DNA from: Clavelina lepadiformis
Taxonomy: Eukaryota > Chordata > Ascidiacea > Aplousobranchia > Clavelinidae
Length of the DNA stretch: 64,000 bases
Direction of reading: 5' to 3'
NCBI RefSeq assembly: GCF_947623445.1
Contig: NC_135245.1
Coordinates: 5,277,501-5,341,500 of the forward strand
Shown here in pieces: positions 14,301-24,148 of the stretch. The translations under genes were made by a program, and so were the position numbers. The number at the start of each line of letters is the position of its first letter. Positions within the stretch are counted from its first letter, which is position 1. The notes below the pieces were generated by a model. That model saw only the letters and a program-made list of their open reading frames with translations, did no database searches and had not been told where the DNA came from.

Positions 14301-14340
14301 TTGTTTTATAGGAATTTCCCAAAGAGTTTATTACAGATGA
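8361..14340 (+). CDS. UNC93A: UNC93A-like multi-pass membrane protein, 8 exons
   Basis: UNC-93 proteins are 11-12-helix major-facilitator-like membrane proteins; worm UNC-93 regulates a two-pore potassium channel, and the substrate of UNC93A is not settled. Exons: 8361-8478, 8576-8722, 10359-10528, 12705-13106, 13276-13461, 13568-13802, 13949-14116, 14312-14340. All phases agree and give 484 residues, a typical family length. Evidence: the N-terminal helix ending in SSLNIKEGLG, the YYTLIPAGFLFGFGEAVSW block (human has WYTLIPTSILLGLGAAPLW), a luminal loop with CGTNDC around residues 177-182 and an NIT glycosylation site at 186, and a TGKLSAKYGRNLPF loop in the C-terminal half. The last exon is only nine codons long. 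Intron 3 carries a 1.6-kb transposon. UNC93A rather than MFSD11 is preferred because of the CGxxDC loop. Confidence 0.88.
9711..9912 (+). repeat. Dispersed repeat, copy 2, uninterrupted
   Basis: This is the paralogue of 7194-7953 without the hAT insertion, lying in intron 2 of the UNC93A-like gene. It ends with the shared GCTGCGTG. It acts as a paralogous empty site for the 7297 hAT insertion. Confidence 0.6.
10606..12212 (-). mobile_element. 1.6-kb TIR transposon flanked by TTA, family unknown to me
   Basis: The termini are CACTGGTCAACA at 10606 and its exact reverse complement ending at 12212. The inverted similarity extends inward with gaps for about 130 bp to a shared GATTAGCTCTAGTTT word (about 10710 and about 12110). 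The trinucleotide TTA lies immediately outside both ends (10603-10605 and 12213-12215), consistent with a 3-bp target duplication. The interior contains decayed minus-strand coding sequence (separate entry). It sits in intron 3 of the UNC93A-like gene, in opposite orientation. A TTA duplication would fit PIF/Harbinger, but no DDE motif was seen, so the superfamily is open. Confidence 0.75.
10890..11800 (-). pseudogene. Decayed ORF of a multicopy invertebrate mobile-element protein
   Basis: Three collinear fragments lie in shifting frames. Fragment 1 (11788-11582) contains FAVPMVLREPTDHISDCYF, with paired cysteines (CCNSCGANLW) upstream. Fragment 2 (11594-11157) contains ELHDLIQDLKLPKVKSELLG and RLQLWNLL. 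Fragment 3 (about 11150-10900, with stops) contains CMECNMSLKIHFLDSHLDF and STMEKRYQGK. From memory, this order matches an uncharacterised protein found in many copies in insects, cnidarians and other invertebrates. A central part between fragments 2 and 3 is missing. Frameshifts, stops and the internal deletion mark it as dead. It is not host coding sequence of the surrounding gene, which runs on the other strand. Confidence 0.7.
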
Positions 14341-16186
14341 TACGGGAAACCAAAGATACAGATTTTAACTATTGACATTTCGTTTTTTTTTTGCTTTTAT
14401 CAAAAGAGATTCGTTTTGCAAAGAATTAACATAAAATTGATTTTCTTACGAAAATTCTTGTTATAAACGCTGTAACATATTTGTAATTTGTAATATCAAG
14501 TTGAATGCAATTCAATTAACAGGAAGTAAGAGCATAAGGTATAAAACGTGAAAGCTGGAATTGAATGTTATTTTTATGACTATTGTTTAATCTTTTTTAG
14601 ACTTTCTGCGTGGTGAAAAAATCTATCCCCTCATTATGTGACGTAAAAAGCGTAGCATGAGGTCAGGGTAAGTTTTCCGCCAAGAAACTTAGGTGACATT
14701 GTACAATATATAAGCCTGGAAACATACACCTCAAAGTAGCGATAATGCCATAGATTTCAAAGATTTTAAGGAGAAATTTTTCGGTATCCACAAATGAGAA
14801 CAAAAAATGACTTTCGTACAATCTCTACAACTCGTTTGTAGCAAAAGTTAGAGGCAGGAACTCATAGAAAGTGACAAAAAACACGTTTGATATACTAATT
14901 CAACGAAAAGAAAGAATGGATTTTGTAGAAAAGAATCATTTCTACGTATGTAGCATACTGGTCCAGACAAAATTAAAGTCACTTTCAGTAGCAGAAATAT
15001 TGATAAACCTAAATGTTTCAAAACTTGACAATAAGTTAACGCTGTACTCCACAGAAAAAAAGTAGGTAATTGTTATCTTCAACACGATACCGGCAGTGGA
15101 ATGCATTTAAAATACGAGCCCCATGTCAAATGTTGGGACAGATTGTGCTCAAAATTTGTTCCCACTGGTATGAGACACCTATCCTGCATAAACGGAAACT
15201 TGGCAAGAGGGATTTTAAAGAAGTCTGACGTTCTATGTTAGGGCTGGAGTTTAGCGAAGGCTTAACTGGGCTAAAGGGCAAAGGCAAGTGTGTTAAGGTG
15301 ACTTTTATCCAACGGTGTTAATGAGGCAAAAGCAAATATTGACACTCCTTTAATAAACATACTTAGGCTGTGACGGTTACGTCACGATTCATGGGTTGGA
15401 TATGCGTATATATACTGTGGCAAGGTTTGAAATCTTTCCTTTACCCTTTTCTTCTTTTAACTTGTTACGATGCGCAATGTAACATTCAGTAAGCTTTGCC
15501 CAAAAGCGCAAGCCTTTGTGTCTGATAATAAATAAAAATGGGAACTTTAACATTTAGTAATGTGTATGGACAGAATTTAAGCAACTAACAGCATAGTCAC
15601 GCCGTTTGAGAAATGGGGACTCATACCATCGAGTCAGAAGCAAAACAAGTTATCATCTTCAATAGTACCTCGCTCATATTGTAACAACAACCGCTAGTAG
15701 TCGGTTTTTATGGCGAAGATGTTTGTTGTGTAATACTTCATACAAGTAGTACTACAATCAGTACAATGAAACATTATTTGTCATAAGGCTAACCTAACCT
15801 AAGTACATTTTAACAGCTTACTATTTACCTAGCTGTAATTAATTTGAGTTTTTGGCCAGGTGCAAACAGTATGGTAATACTGTTAACAATAACCTACAAC
15901 TTTGTAACAATGGCATAATTCCAAGCAGAGGTAGCCAATGAAACTTGTAGTCATGTAGTGTCATATGTTCCATCAGAAAACTATATTTCCTGGAAATGTT
16001 AGCCTACCCATATGCTGCGTATAGTTTAGTAAGAAACTTTTGTCCGTTACCAGCAGTTAGCAAATGGAAATCAAGCAATCTATGAATGTTCGTGATATAG
16101 CTGCAGATTATACTTTCATACAGGGAAAAAGTTTAATTTAACAATTAAACTGTACGAATTAGAGCTATATACTGGTTAATTTTGCA
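14341..16186. other. Intergenic, UNC93A-like to P450 A
   Basis: No exon-like sequence with family resemblance was found. The region is AT-rich with short spurious frames. It should hold the UNC93A-like 3' UTR and the promoter of P450 A. Confidence 0.55.
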
Positions 16187-19100
16187 ATGCTACTTTCCGC
16201 ACTTGTACTGGCACTGATTGCGGCTCTTGTTTTGGCATACTTTGCATGGAGTATTGCTGCTCTATTATTTAAGAATTATCAAAATGCAAAGAGCCTAGAC
16301 GCAATTGCAAAAGGCCCAAAAAGGCATTGGTTTTTTGGGCATATCGGTCAGGTAAGTGGTTTTGTAGCATTACTGTTAATCTTTATCGGGTGGCATCTAA
16401 TGTTTTCCCATTGAGAATTATTTATAAACTTTCAACAATCAGCGAGACGTTTCAAATATTACAGCAGGCTATAAAATTCATTTTACAGCTTGGTAAATCG
16501 AACGAAGAAAGGTTACTAATACTCCCCAAGCTATCGCTTAGCTTTCCAACAATGTTCAACATTTGGAGAGGTCCAGCATTTTCTGCACTCTTATGTCAGC
16601 ACCCGGATCCGGCAAAGTCTTTTTTTTCCAGTGGAGGTTTTTAAGTTAATATTATTGTGTAATTTAACTTCTTTGCCTTTGAAAATGTTGGTTATGTAAT
16701 GTCTGTGTTTTCAGATTACATAAAGTGCTAAAATTTTGTAACTTACTCTGTTCCTTTTGAGAGAATATGAGACTGACACTTCGGAAAATCTCTTACAAAT
16801 TACAATGCATTTGAAATTCTGCAATGTGTTATGCTGCATATTTTATTCATTAAACTGTCTTTCGGAAAACCACATTGTTAAATTTTAATAGCTCCTAAAG
16901 ATGACTTTGGATACCGCTTTTTAAAGCCTTGGCTGGGCGATGGATTGCTGATCAGTAAAGGAAAGAAATGGCAAAGAAATCGTCATCTGCTTACACCTGC
17001 GTTTCACTTTAGTATTTTAAAACCGTACGTACCGCAAGAATGACTTGTATCATAACTATGTAGTATTTATAACGTTTTTAGAGCCACATGGGATCAAAAC
17101 TAAAGTTAAAGATTTTGAAGATAAATTAGTTTCGTATGAAACTTTTGAATGCATTTGTTTTTAACTTTTTTGCTCAGGTATTCCGAGATATACAACCAGT
17201 CATGTCATGTGATGTTGGATAAGTGGGCCAGTTCCGTTGGGAAACCTCTTGAAATTCATACTCCTGTAAGTTTAATGGCGTTGGATACGATGATACAATG
17301 CGCAATGTCGACAAAAACAGACTGTCAAAACACCAGGTAGATCTGTAACTAAAGTAGAATGGGGAATAGTCTGCAATAACAACTAGAAAACATTCGTTCT
17401 TTTGCATATATCAGGCTATACTGTTTAAGGTATAGAAGATTTCAAAACAAAATATTAATGTTTTTCGACGATAACAATTCAATCAATAAGCTTACAAACA
17501 AGCAATAAATTAATGCTCACTCAATATATTAAGAGGTCAGCATCCTTACATTAAAGCAATTCGGGAACTGGGCGAATTAATAGCAGAAAGATCACAAAAT
17601 CCGTTTTATTATTCCGACTGGATCTATTTCTTAAGCCCGTCAGGACGTAGATTTTCCAAGGCAGCTGATACAGTTCACAAACAAGCAGAAGAGGTAGGCA
17701 TGAGATGTGGATATTTGTGTTGCGAAAAACATGCTATTTTACAGTAAATAATGAAAAACATTTTACTTTTTGGTAAAACAAGCCATATGCTATACATATA
17801 TATATAAATATAAGCCTAAAAGTACATATACTTTTTGTTAAGATCCGTTTGAACAACCATATAGCCTGTAAGTTATATTTCCATCTATTTCATGTTTGAT
17901 GGTGGCACAACCGTGTTAGCCTCCATATAAATAATTACCGCCATGGAATTAGCATCTCAAAGGTTAAGTTTTGTTTACATGCACTATAAAATGTTATGTC
18001 ACTGATTCAGTTAAGTATTGATAACTAAAAGTTAACCATGGGGTGCCACCGAATTCTGCTATTCCTTAAAATCGTCTAACTACAAGGCATATTTCACGGA
18101 TTTGAAATGTTTTACCTTCGTGGTTTTAGATAATTGCGAAACGAAGGAAAACTATAGAAAAAAAGTGCGACACGTCAAAATATGAAAACGTTGAAATCAT
18201 CAAGCAATATGGAGAGAAAAACCTTCTTGATTTCTTGGACATTCTGCTTCAGACGAAGGTATTGCTCAAATAGATGGTAGCATAACATGGCTTCGTAAAT
18301 GTGCATAAGCCACACTGCTGTAAACACGATTATACTTTAGGACGATGAAGGCAAGGGATTGTCTGATGCCGAAATCCGGGATGAAGTTGACACGTTCCTC
18401 TTTGAAGGACATGATACAACTGCAAGTGGTACAGTAAAATGTGATGTTTGTTGGTTCCAATACACATTTAGAAGTAATAATAATAATATATACTGCATAT
18501 CAGTAACTGCGTATGATATAGGTATGTCGTGGGCTCTGTATAACCTGGCGAAATATCCTGAGTTTCAAGAGAAATGTCGCAAAGAAGTCATGGCCGTCAT
18601 TAGTGGAAAAGATAATGTTGAATGGCAAGTATACGTTACAGCTTACAGGCTATACACTATACAGTGTAAAAGTTAGCATCAATTAAAAAATAACAAACAC
18701 TTTAAAGTTTGCTTGTTCTCTCAAACTTTTGCTTCATATTGAATATACGCTCTACAGTCTACACTCTACAGCAGGGCTTCCCAAACTGGGGGTCGCGACC
18801 CCGCAAGGGGTCGCGTAACGAACGTCGGGGGTCGCAGAGCGTATACCAATTTTACACGAAGTACAAAATACAATCAAAACAAAATATCGTTCCAGCCTAA
18901 TCAACATTAAAACCGCCTTGAGACCAGCATTAGCAGATGTTGAGCCACGGCTGGACTTGCTTTGTAGCAGAAAGCAGTCGCACCAATCACACTGAATAAA
19001 TGTGTGTGCTTTTTTTGTTTCCAGTGGCCTACATATGTGTAAAGTAGTAAGTAGGCTTTGAGTACTGGTTGCTTGAATTCAGTCTTTGCATCTCAATAAA

Positions 19101-21256
19101 TGTCACTAATGACAAAGGTATATTTCGCACTGCTAATCAATTTAAACGTGAAGGGTCGCGGAAAACTTCAGAAGTTTGAAAGGGGTCGCGAGCAAAAAAG
19201 TTTGGGAAGCCCTGCTCTACAGTATACCTTTAGTCGGAAACTTAGATTTAAATTTTGTTTATTTCCCGATGACGTCGTATGGTCGGGCTCGGCTCGAGTT
19301 CTCACGAAGGTTTTAAGTCAAAGCTTGGGTTCTCACCAACGCAAGCTGTTTGCTTATTTCCACAAACCTATAGGCAAAGATTAACAGATTAACTTTCATT
19401 TATATACCTTAAGTTTTTGTTTTGAATTTTCGAGCAGGAATGATCTTCAGAAATTTCCATACTTAACGAAGTTTATTAAAGAAAGTCTGCGCTTATATCC
19501 ACCGGTAGTGGCTGTAGGTCGAAGATTGGAAAATCCTTTGACAATGCGAAGCAAATTGTTCAAATCAAAAGATGTTGTAATACCCAAGAATTCAAATTTG
19601 ATATTCAGTATTTTTGGGCTCCATAGAAGTGAAAACGTTTGGAAAAATCCAACTGTAAGAAATAGGTTATAACTAGGGCCATTTTTATTTTGACCTAAAA
19701 AAATTTTTTTTTACTTTATTTTTATCAAATTTTGACTTTATTTTGACCTAACGAAATTGCTTATTTGTAGAGGCCACAGTTCTTCCTCCAGTTACCCAAA
19801 CATAATATTTTGTCGATTTCAGACCCAAACGTAATATTTTGTCGAAAAGTCAAGGTGTTTTATGGATTATAAAAAGTGCGTCGTGTTTTTTGGCGATAGA
19901 TTTAGGTAGCTTGTGTTATTTTGTTCTTGTGAAAAGGGCACTTTGCCTCGATTTTCTCCGCATGGTAAATTCTAATAAACAGCAAATTAAACAGGGAATG
20001 CTTGTTGTTGCTCCAATCCAGCTTGATGGCGTTTACTTTTCCTGTGGCTTTCAACAAAATACTTTTTATCGCACTTCACTATAACCTCGCAAAAATTGCA
20101 CCTTAAAAATCACCCCCGGGAGTTGCATTAAATTCATCAGAAAAATCTCGACAAATCTGTCTAACTTTTGCTGAAGACGATTTAGCTTGCTTAGGCATTT
20201 TTGTATTACAGAATGTCAGTAGGCTATTCCTAAAATCCAAACTGTTGATCTTCGAAAATACCACGTTTATGAAGAGAAAGTGTTTTATAAGAATTATTTA
20301 AATACGTAACAATGAATAAACAATGGACAATATGCGATAAAAGTTACTGCTCATCCAAGTGGGCATTGTGACTTATTTCCTGCTTTTATGGGTTATTATG
20401 GTTTAATTATGTCGCAGTTCCTGATTTACAATGCTTCCACGAGGATTTTTACAAGAATTACTCTCAAGAAACACAAAAACTTTGTAAAAAGCCATATTTT
20501 GACAAATTTTGACTTTATTGAAAATTTTGACTTTATTTTGACCTATAAACTTCTTAGAAACAATCCCCTAGGTGCCGAAAACAACTTTATTCTTTGATTC
20601 ATGGTCAGACGAGGTCCTTAAAAATTTTTGACTTTATTGACTTTTGCGGGCCCTAGTTATAACAATATAACAAAGGAGTATTAGTTAGCGTATGTGCAGG
20701 TATTACTTATATCAAGTTTGATTAAGTATACGATACTCGTAAATAAAGTATTAGATAAATCATCAACGTTTACTTAAGTAACTACATGATATTTCAATTT
20801 CGTAGATTTTTGATCCTGAGCGATTTTCCAAAGAGGAGTGCGCACAACGAGACACTTACGCTTATCTTCCATTTTCAGCTGGCGGCAGGTATATATACTG
20901 CAAAGAAACTGAAGTTGAAACCGTGTGTTACCCTATTTATATCTCATAGTCTCCTTTATTACACACTATAAAAGTAAAATAAAAAATAAGGTTTTCTTTA
21001 TATCATGTATAGTATATATATGCATTGAACTAAACGAATTAGTTTGAATGCACGAGCGATAACATGCCAAATCAACAATATACATAGGAACTGTATTGGA
21101 CAAAACTTCGCAATGAATGAAATGAAAACTGTGCTGGCGCAAACCCTGAAAAGATACCAACTCTATTTAGATGAAGAAACTCCAACACCAATACTACATA
21201 CCAGATTGATTTTGCAAAGCAAAGATGGAATTTTTGTTAAAATTAGGCCATTTTAA
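16187..21256 (+). CDS. Cytochrome P450 family 4 (4F-like), gene A, 11 exons
   Basis: CYP4 enzymes are ER-anchored haem monooxygenases that usually omega-hydroxylate fatty acids or eicosanoids. Exons: 16187-16351, 16489-16636, 16892-17024, 17178-17336, 17534-17693, 18130-18258, 18341-18428, 18522-18624, 19438-19654, 20806-20888, 21088-21256. They splice in phase to 517 residues. Seen: an N-terminal anchor ([16 protein letters not shown]), the [19 protein letters not shown]-helix region, the I-helix [12 protein letters not shown] (residues 317-328; E320 is at the CYP4 haem-ester position), ExxR at 377-380 (ESLR), DPERF, and the haem loop PFSAGGRNCIG with ligand Cys464. VEWNDL and the haem loop favour 4F-like over 4V. 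The donor after exon 8 is GC (TG|GCAAGT). Introns 8 and 9 each carry a hAT insertion absent from the duplicate copy C. Confidence 0.92.
18772..19214 (+). mobile_element. hAT MITE, 443 bp, TSD CTCTACAG
   Basis: The terminal inverted repeats are CAGGGCTTCCCAAACTGGG at the start and AGTTTGGGAAGCCCTG at the end. The interior repeats GGGGTCGCG words. The octamer CTCTACAG flanks it at 18764-18771 and 19215-19222. The orthologous position in copy C has a single CTCTACAG at 31506-31513 and no element. It lies in intron 8 of P450 A. Confidence 0.93.
19674..20655 (-). mobile_element. hAT element, 982 bp, TSD GTTATAAC, with decayed zinc-finger ORF
   Basis: The ends are TAGGGCCATTTTTATTTTGAC and GACTTTTGCGGGCCCTA. 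The flanking octamer GTTATAAC occurs at 19666-19673 and 20656-20663. Copy C has the single, uninterrupted octamer at 31957-31964. The interior is rich in TTTTGACCTA and TTTGACTTTATT, shared with the element at 29029. It lies in intron 9 of P450 A. Confidence 0.92.
19994..20198 (-). pseudogene. BED/CGGBP1-type zinc-finger remnant of a hAT
   Basis: On the minus strand the ATG at 20198 opens [20 protein letters not shown]. After a frameshift at about 20118 the frame continues with [19 protein letters not shown] and SKRHQAGLE. The spacing C-x2-C...H-x4/5-H matches a BED/CGGBP1-like finger, as seen at the N-terminus of many hAT-derived proteins. No catalytic domain follows, so it is a fossil inside the 19674-20655 element. 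Confidence 0.65.
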
Positions 21257-22335
21257 AACAACTTTGAGAAGTTCACTTCAACATTTTAATTTATATAAGC
21301 TGCTGCTCTTAACTTTTTGCAAAAGCTGTCTGTTTCATTTCTAATATGTATATATGTAATTTTCAAGAATGGACTATTTCAGAAGTAGTGAAATTTTATG
21401 CTAGTTAAAGAAATAAACAAGAAAAGAAGGGCATACTTGTGTTTTAGACAATATAAAAATTTGTAATTTTTTGCTTCAGGTAACTTCCTTATAGGCATGT
21501 AATTCTCTCTGCTGCTTTTTTATTCATGTTTACTAGTTTTCTTTACAAGATCATTTTCATTTTTTTCTCCACGGCTGAATATATTTAAAGAACAACACAG
21601 AAACTGAATTGGTAAAAAAAACTTTTCTATAAATAGCATATATACAAGCACCAAACAGTGTTCATACAAATATTAAAACGATATTGCTCGGATGAAGAAA
21701 CAACGATACGCTTTTTAGCATTTTCAACCATATTTCGTAGAGCTATAGTTACATAGAATTGAAAACAGTGCGTTTGTAAGATAATTTTCGATATTGTAAA
21801 CGTTAAATGTTCGATATTTTTTTTATATGTTTGAAATCAGCAACTCTTTTCGAAGGCATGCTTCTGTAAATTCTAAAGTAATTTAAAAGATCTTCAAAAA
21901 GTAGCTGGAATTAATCAGTTTTGAAAAATAGAATTTTAAAAGTTACGTCTGCATATTTCTATCATAGAAGTTTCATTCACACACAAAAAAAGGTTTTGTG
22001 TAAAGTGCTTGCATAGAAAACTTTGTAGTTTGATATATACAAAATTTTACAACTCAATCTTTATCATTATATACAAAAAAATATCTACAGGCTAAAGCTA
22101 TGCTGATATGTGTTCCACTTTTGCAATGCTCAACCGGCTTGACAACATCTTTTAGAAAAATTTTTTTTTGTATTTTGTTTTACAATTCTGTCGTTTATCG
22201 GAAAAATGAAAGCTTATTAACAGATACCTTTAATGAACTTTCAAATATAGGAATACATTTCACCGTATTTTCATCGTTAATGTATTCGTGCCTTTAAGCG
22301 ATTGTTTTTTGTCGTAATTGAATTATTGTCACCAA

Positions 22336-22519
22336 CCCTTTTCACATGACGTGTAAGCGAGTTCCGTGCCGTGTAGTAACAGAACTTCAACGGTGAACAC
22401 GTTTTAAAAATTGAACTCAATGCAACCAAGCATCAAAGCAAGTAAAATGTTTTTCTCGCCCTTGACACGCTTCGGTTGACCAACCTCGATTCGTTTTAAG
22501 CTCGCTCATGTGAAAAGAG
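22336..22519. mobile_element. Small MITE-like inverted-repeat element
   Basis: The terminal word CCCTTTTCACATGA at the left is matched by TCATGTGAAAAGAG at the right. It is AT-poor compared with its surroundings. The second copy lies in unit 2 at 33648-33820. No target duplication could be fixed, so the exact ends and superfamily are uncertain. Confidence 0.5.
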
Positions 22520-23636
22520 TTACTGGTACACTTTTGTTATGCGTAAAGTGCCATTAAATTACAGTAGCTTTATATAGCTTTAAAAACTGCTATCATGTGA
22601 TATATGCTGGGTATATGACCGCAGACACGGTAAAAGTAAACAATTATCGTTTCCAAAAGCTAAATGTTATGTTTAGCGCACGTGACTCTATGCACCACTG
22701 CTAATAAGATAAAAATGATGCAAATATTGACTTTGTTGTAATAATACCTAGCTATTTGATCTAAACTGCAAGGCCTGTAGTGCGCTATAGCTTATTTTGC
22801 AAAAATGTCATTAGCGAAATGACGTGAGCTCTGTTGAACAAAGTGCAATCTTTTATCACAAAAATAAACCAATTTTCATTATAAAGTGCTAATTTACAAT
22901 TGTTTTTATTAACGTTTTACTTGAGAATGTTCAGAACTGAAGTGGTAAATAGCCTTGTAAAGTTTATTGAGCAGTTTTTAATATTCAAATCGTCTCGTTT
23001 TACTAGATGGAGATAGTATGTAAGAAGGCCCTTTCAAGGATATGGTAATACTTTACAGACAAGCAAGTGAGAAGTAGAGGTACGTTTTGGCAAGGAAAAC
23101 TTCAAATTTATCGATATTGATTAGTGCAGTAATACTTTTCTGCTGATGTCTGTATGGATACGTGCTGACGCTTAGAATCTACAGATATCGTAGGTAATGG
23201 TAGGTGCTGCGCGTGTCTCCCAACATATCAACGGTAATGGGTTACATCAGTGTATATTTAACCACTAACCATTATATTGTTATTTTTAGATTATAGCTGT
23301 GTAGACGTCACAAGAGATTGTCGTTTAAGCCCACTGAAAGTTGAAATTATAAAAAATTTTTGGTTGGCGAATTTCAATTTCGAAGCACATTGTTGCTTTT
23401 CCTCATACGGAAAGTTTCAAAACATATCATTACCATACACAGATTTCAGTTGTACACCAGATTGTCTACTGAAAAGATTAATTTATCTGACTTCTGTTAA
23501 GTAAGTTTAGCTTTCATAGCCGCACTAATTGTAATCAGCAGTATTATTACTATATTTCATGCACGTTTTTGTCTCATGTATTGCAAGTTTTATCAGATTT
23601 CCCGTACATTATATGACACCGTATTATCAACTATAC

Positions 23637-23946
23637 CAGTTATGTCCAACCCGCGGGCTGCATGCTGCCCTTTTAAAGGTTTTGTTCGATCCTAGTGTTG
23701 GTATCATTGTATATGTAAAGTGTATGTGTATGAAATAGGCATGAAAGTGTGCCATTGATCATTATTTTATTCATATACAAATTGCTTGCGCGTTAGAATG
23801 TTCGTTATTGTGCGTGTTGTTAGTGCTGTAGGCCTACTTGTGTGGTTAGTAGTGTAAGTAAGTTATTCGTGGTGGCAATGTGCGGCCCGAATTGAACTAA
23901 TGTCGTTATGTTTTGCCCACTGCGGTATTACGATTGGACATAGCTG
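23637..23946. mobile_element. hAT MITE, 310 bp, TSD AACTATAC (predates duplication)
   Basis: The start CAGTTATGTCCAACCC is matched by the end GATTGGACATAGCTG, and AACTATAC flanks both sides (23629-23636 and 23947-23954). The same insertion with the same target octamer is present in unit 2 at 35027-35330, so it was there before the tandem duplication. Confidence 0.85.
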
Positions 23947-24148
23947 AACTATACAGTACTGTAGCACTTTTTGTTCTTACCTAGCCAACGACCAAAAGTA
24001 TGTGAATGAATAGGCTATGCTATAGGAATGTGAATGCATGAGCTTTTCTGTAATACGCCACAGGTCTTTTACATTTTTGTTGAACATTATTGTTTCAGAA
24101 AAATTGTAAGATATTGATTGTTTAGTGCTCAAACTGTGTGCCATCGTA

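Larger units (their letters stand above)
21257..24148. other. Spacer between P450 A and B
   Basis: No gene was found. The region is duplicated at 32563-35533. It contains a small MITE-like element (22336-22519) and a hAT (23637-23946). A strong splice-acceptor-like site (TTGTTTCAG) ends at 24098, 50 bases before the B start codon. Confidence 0.7.
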
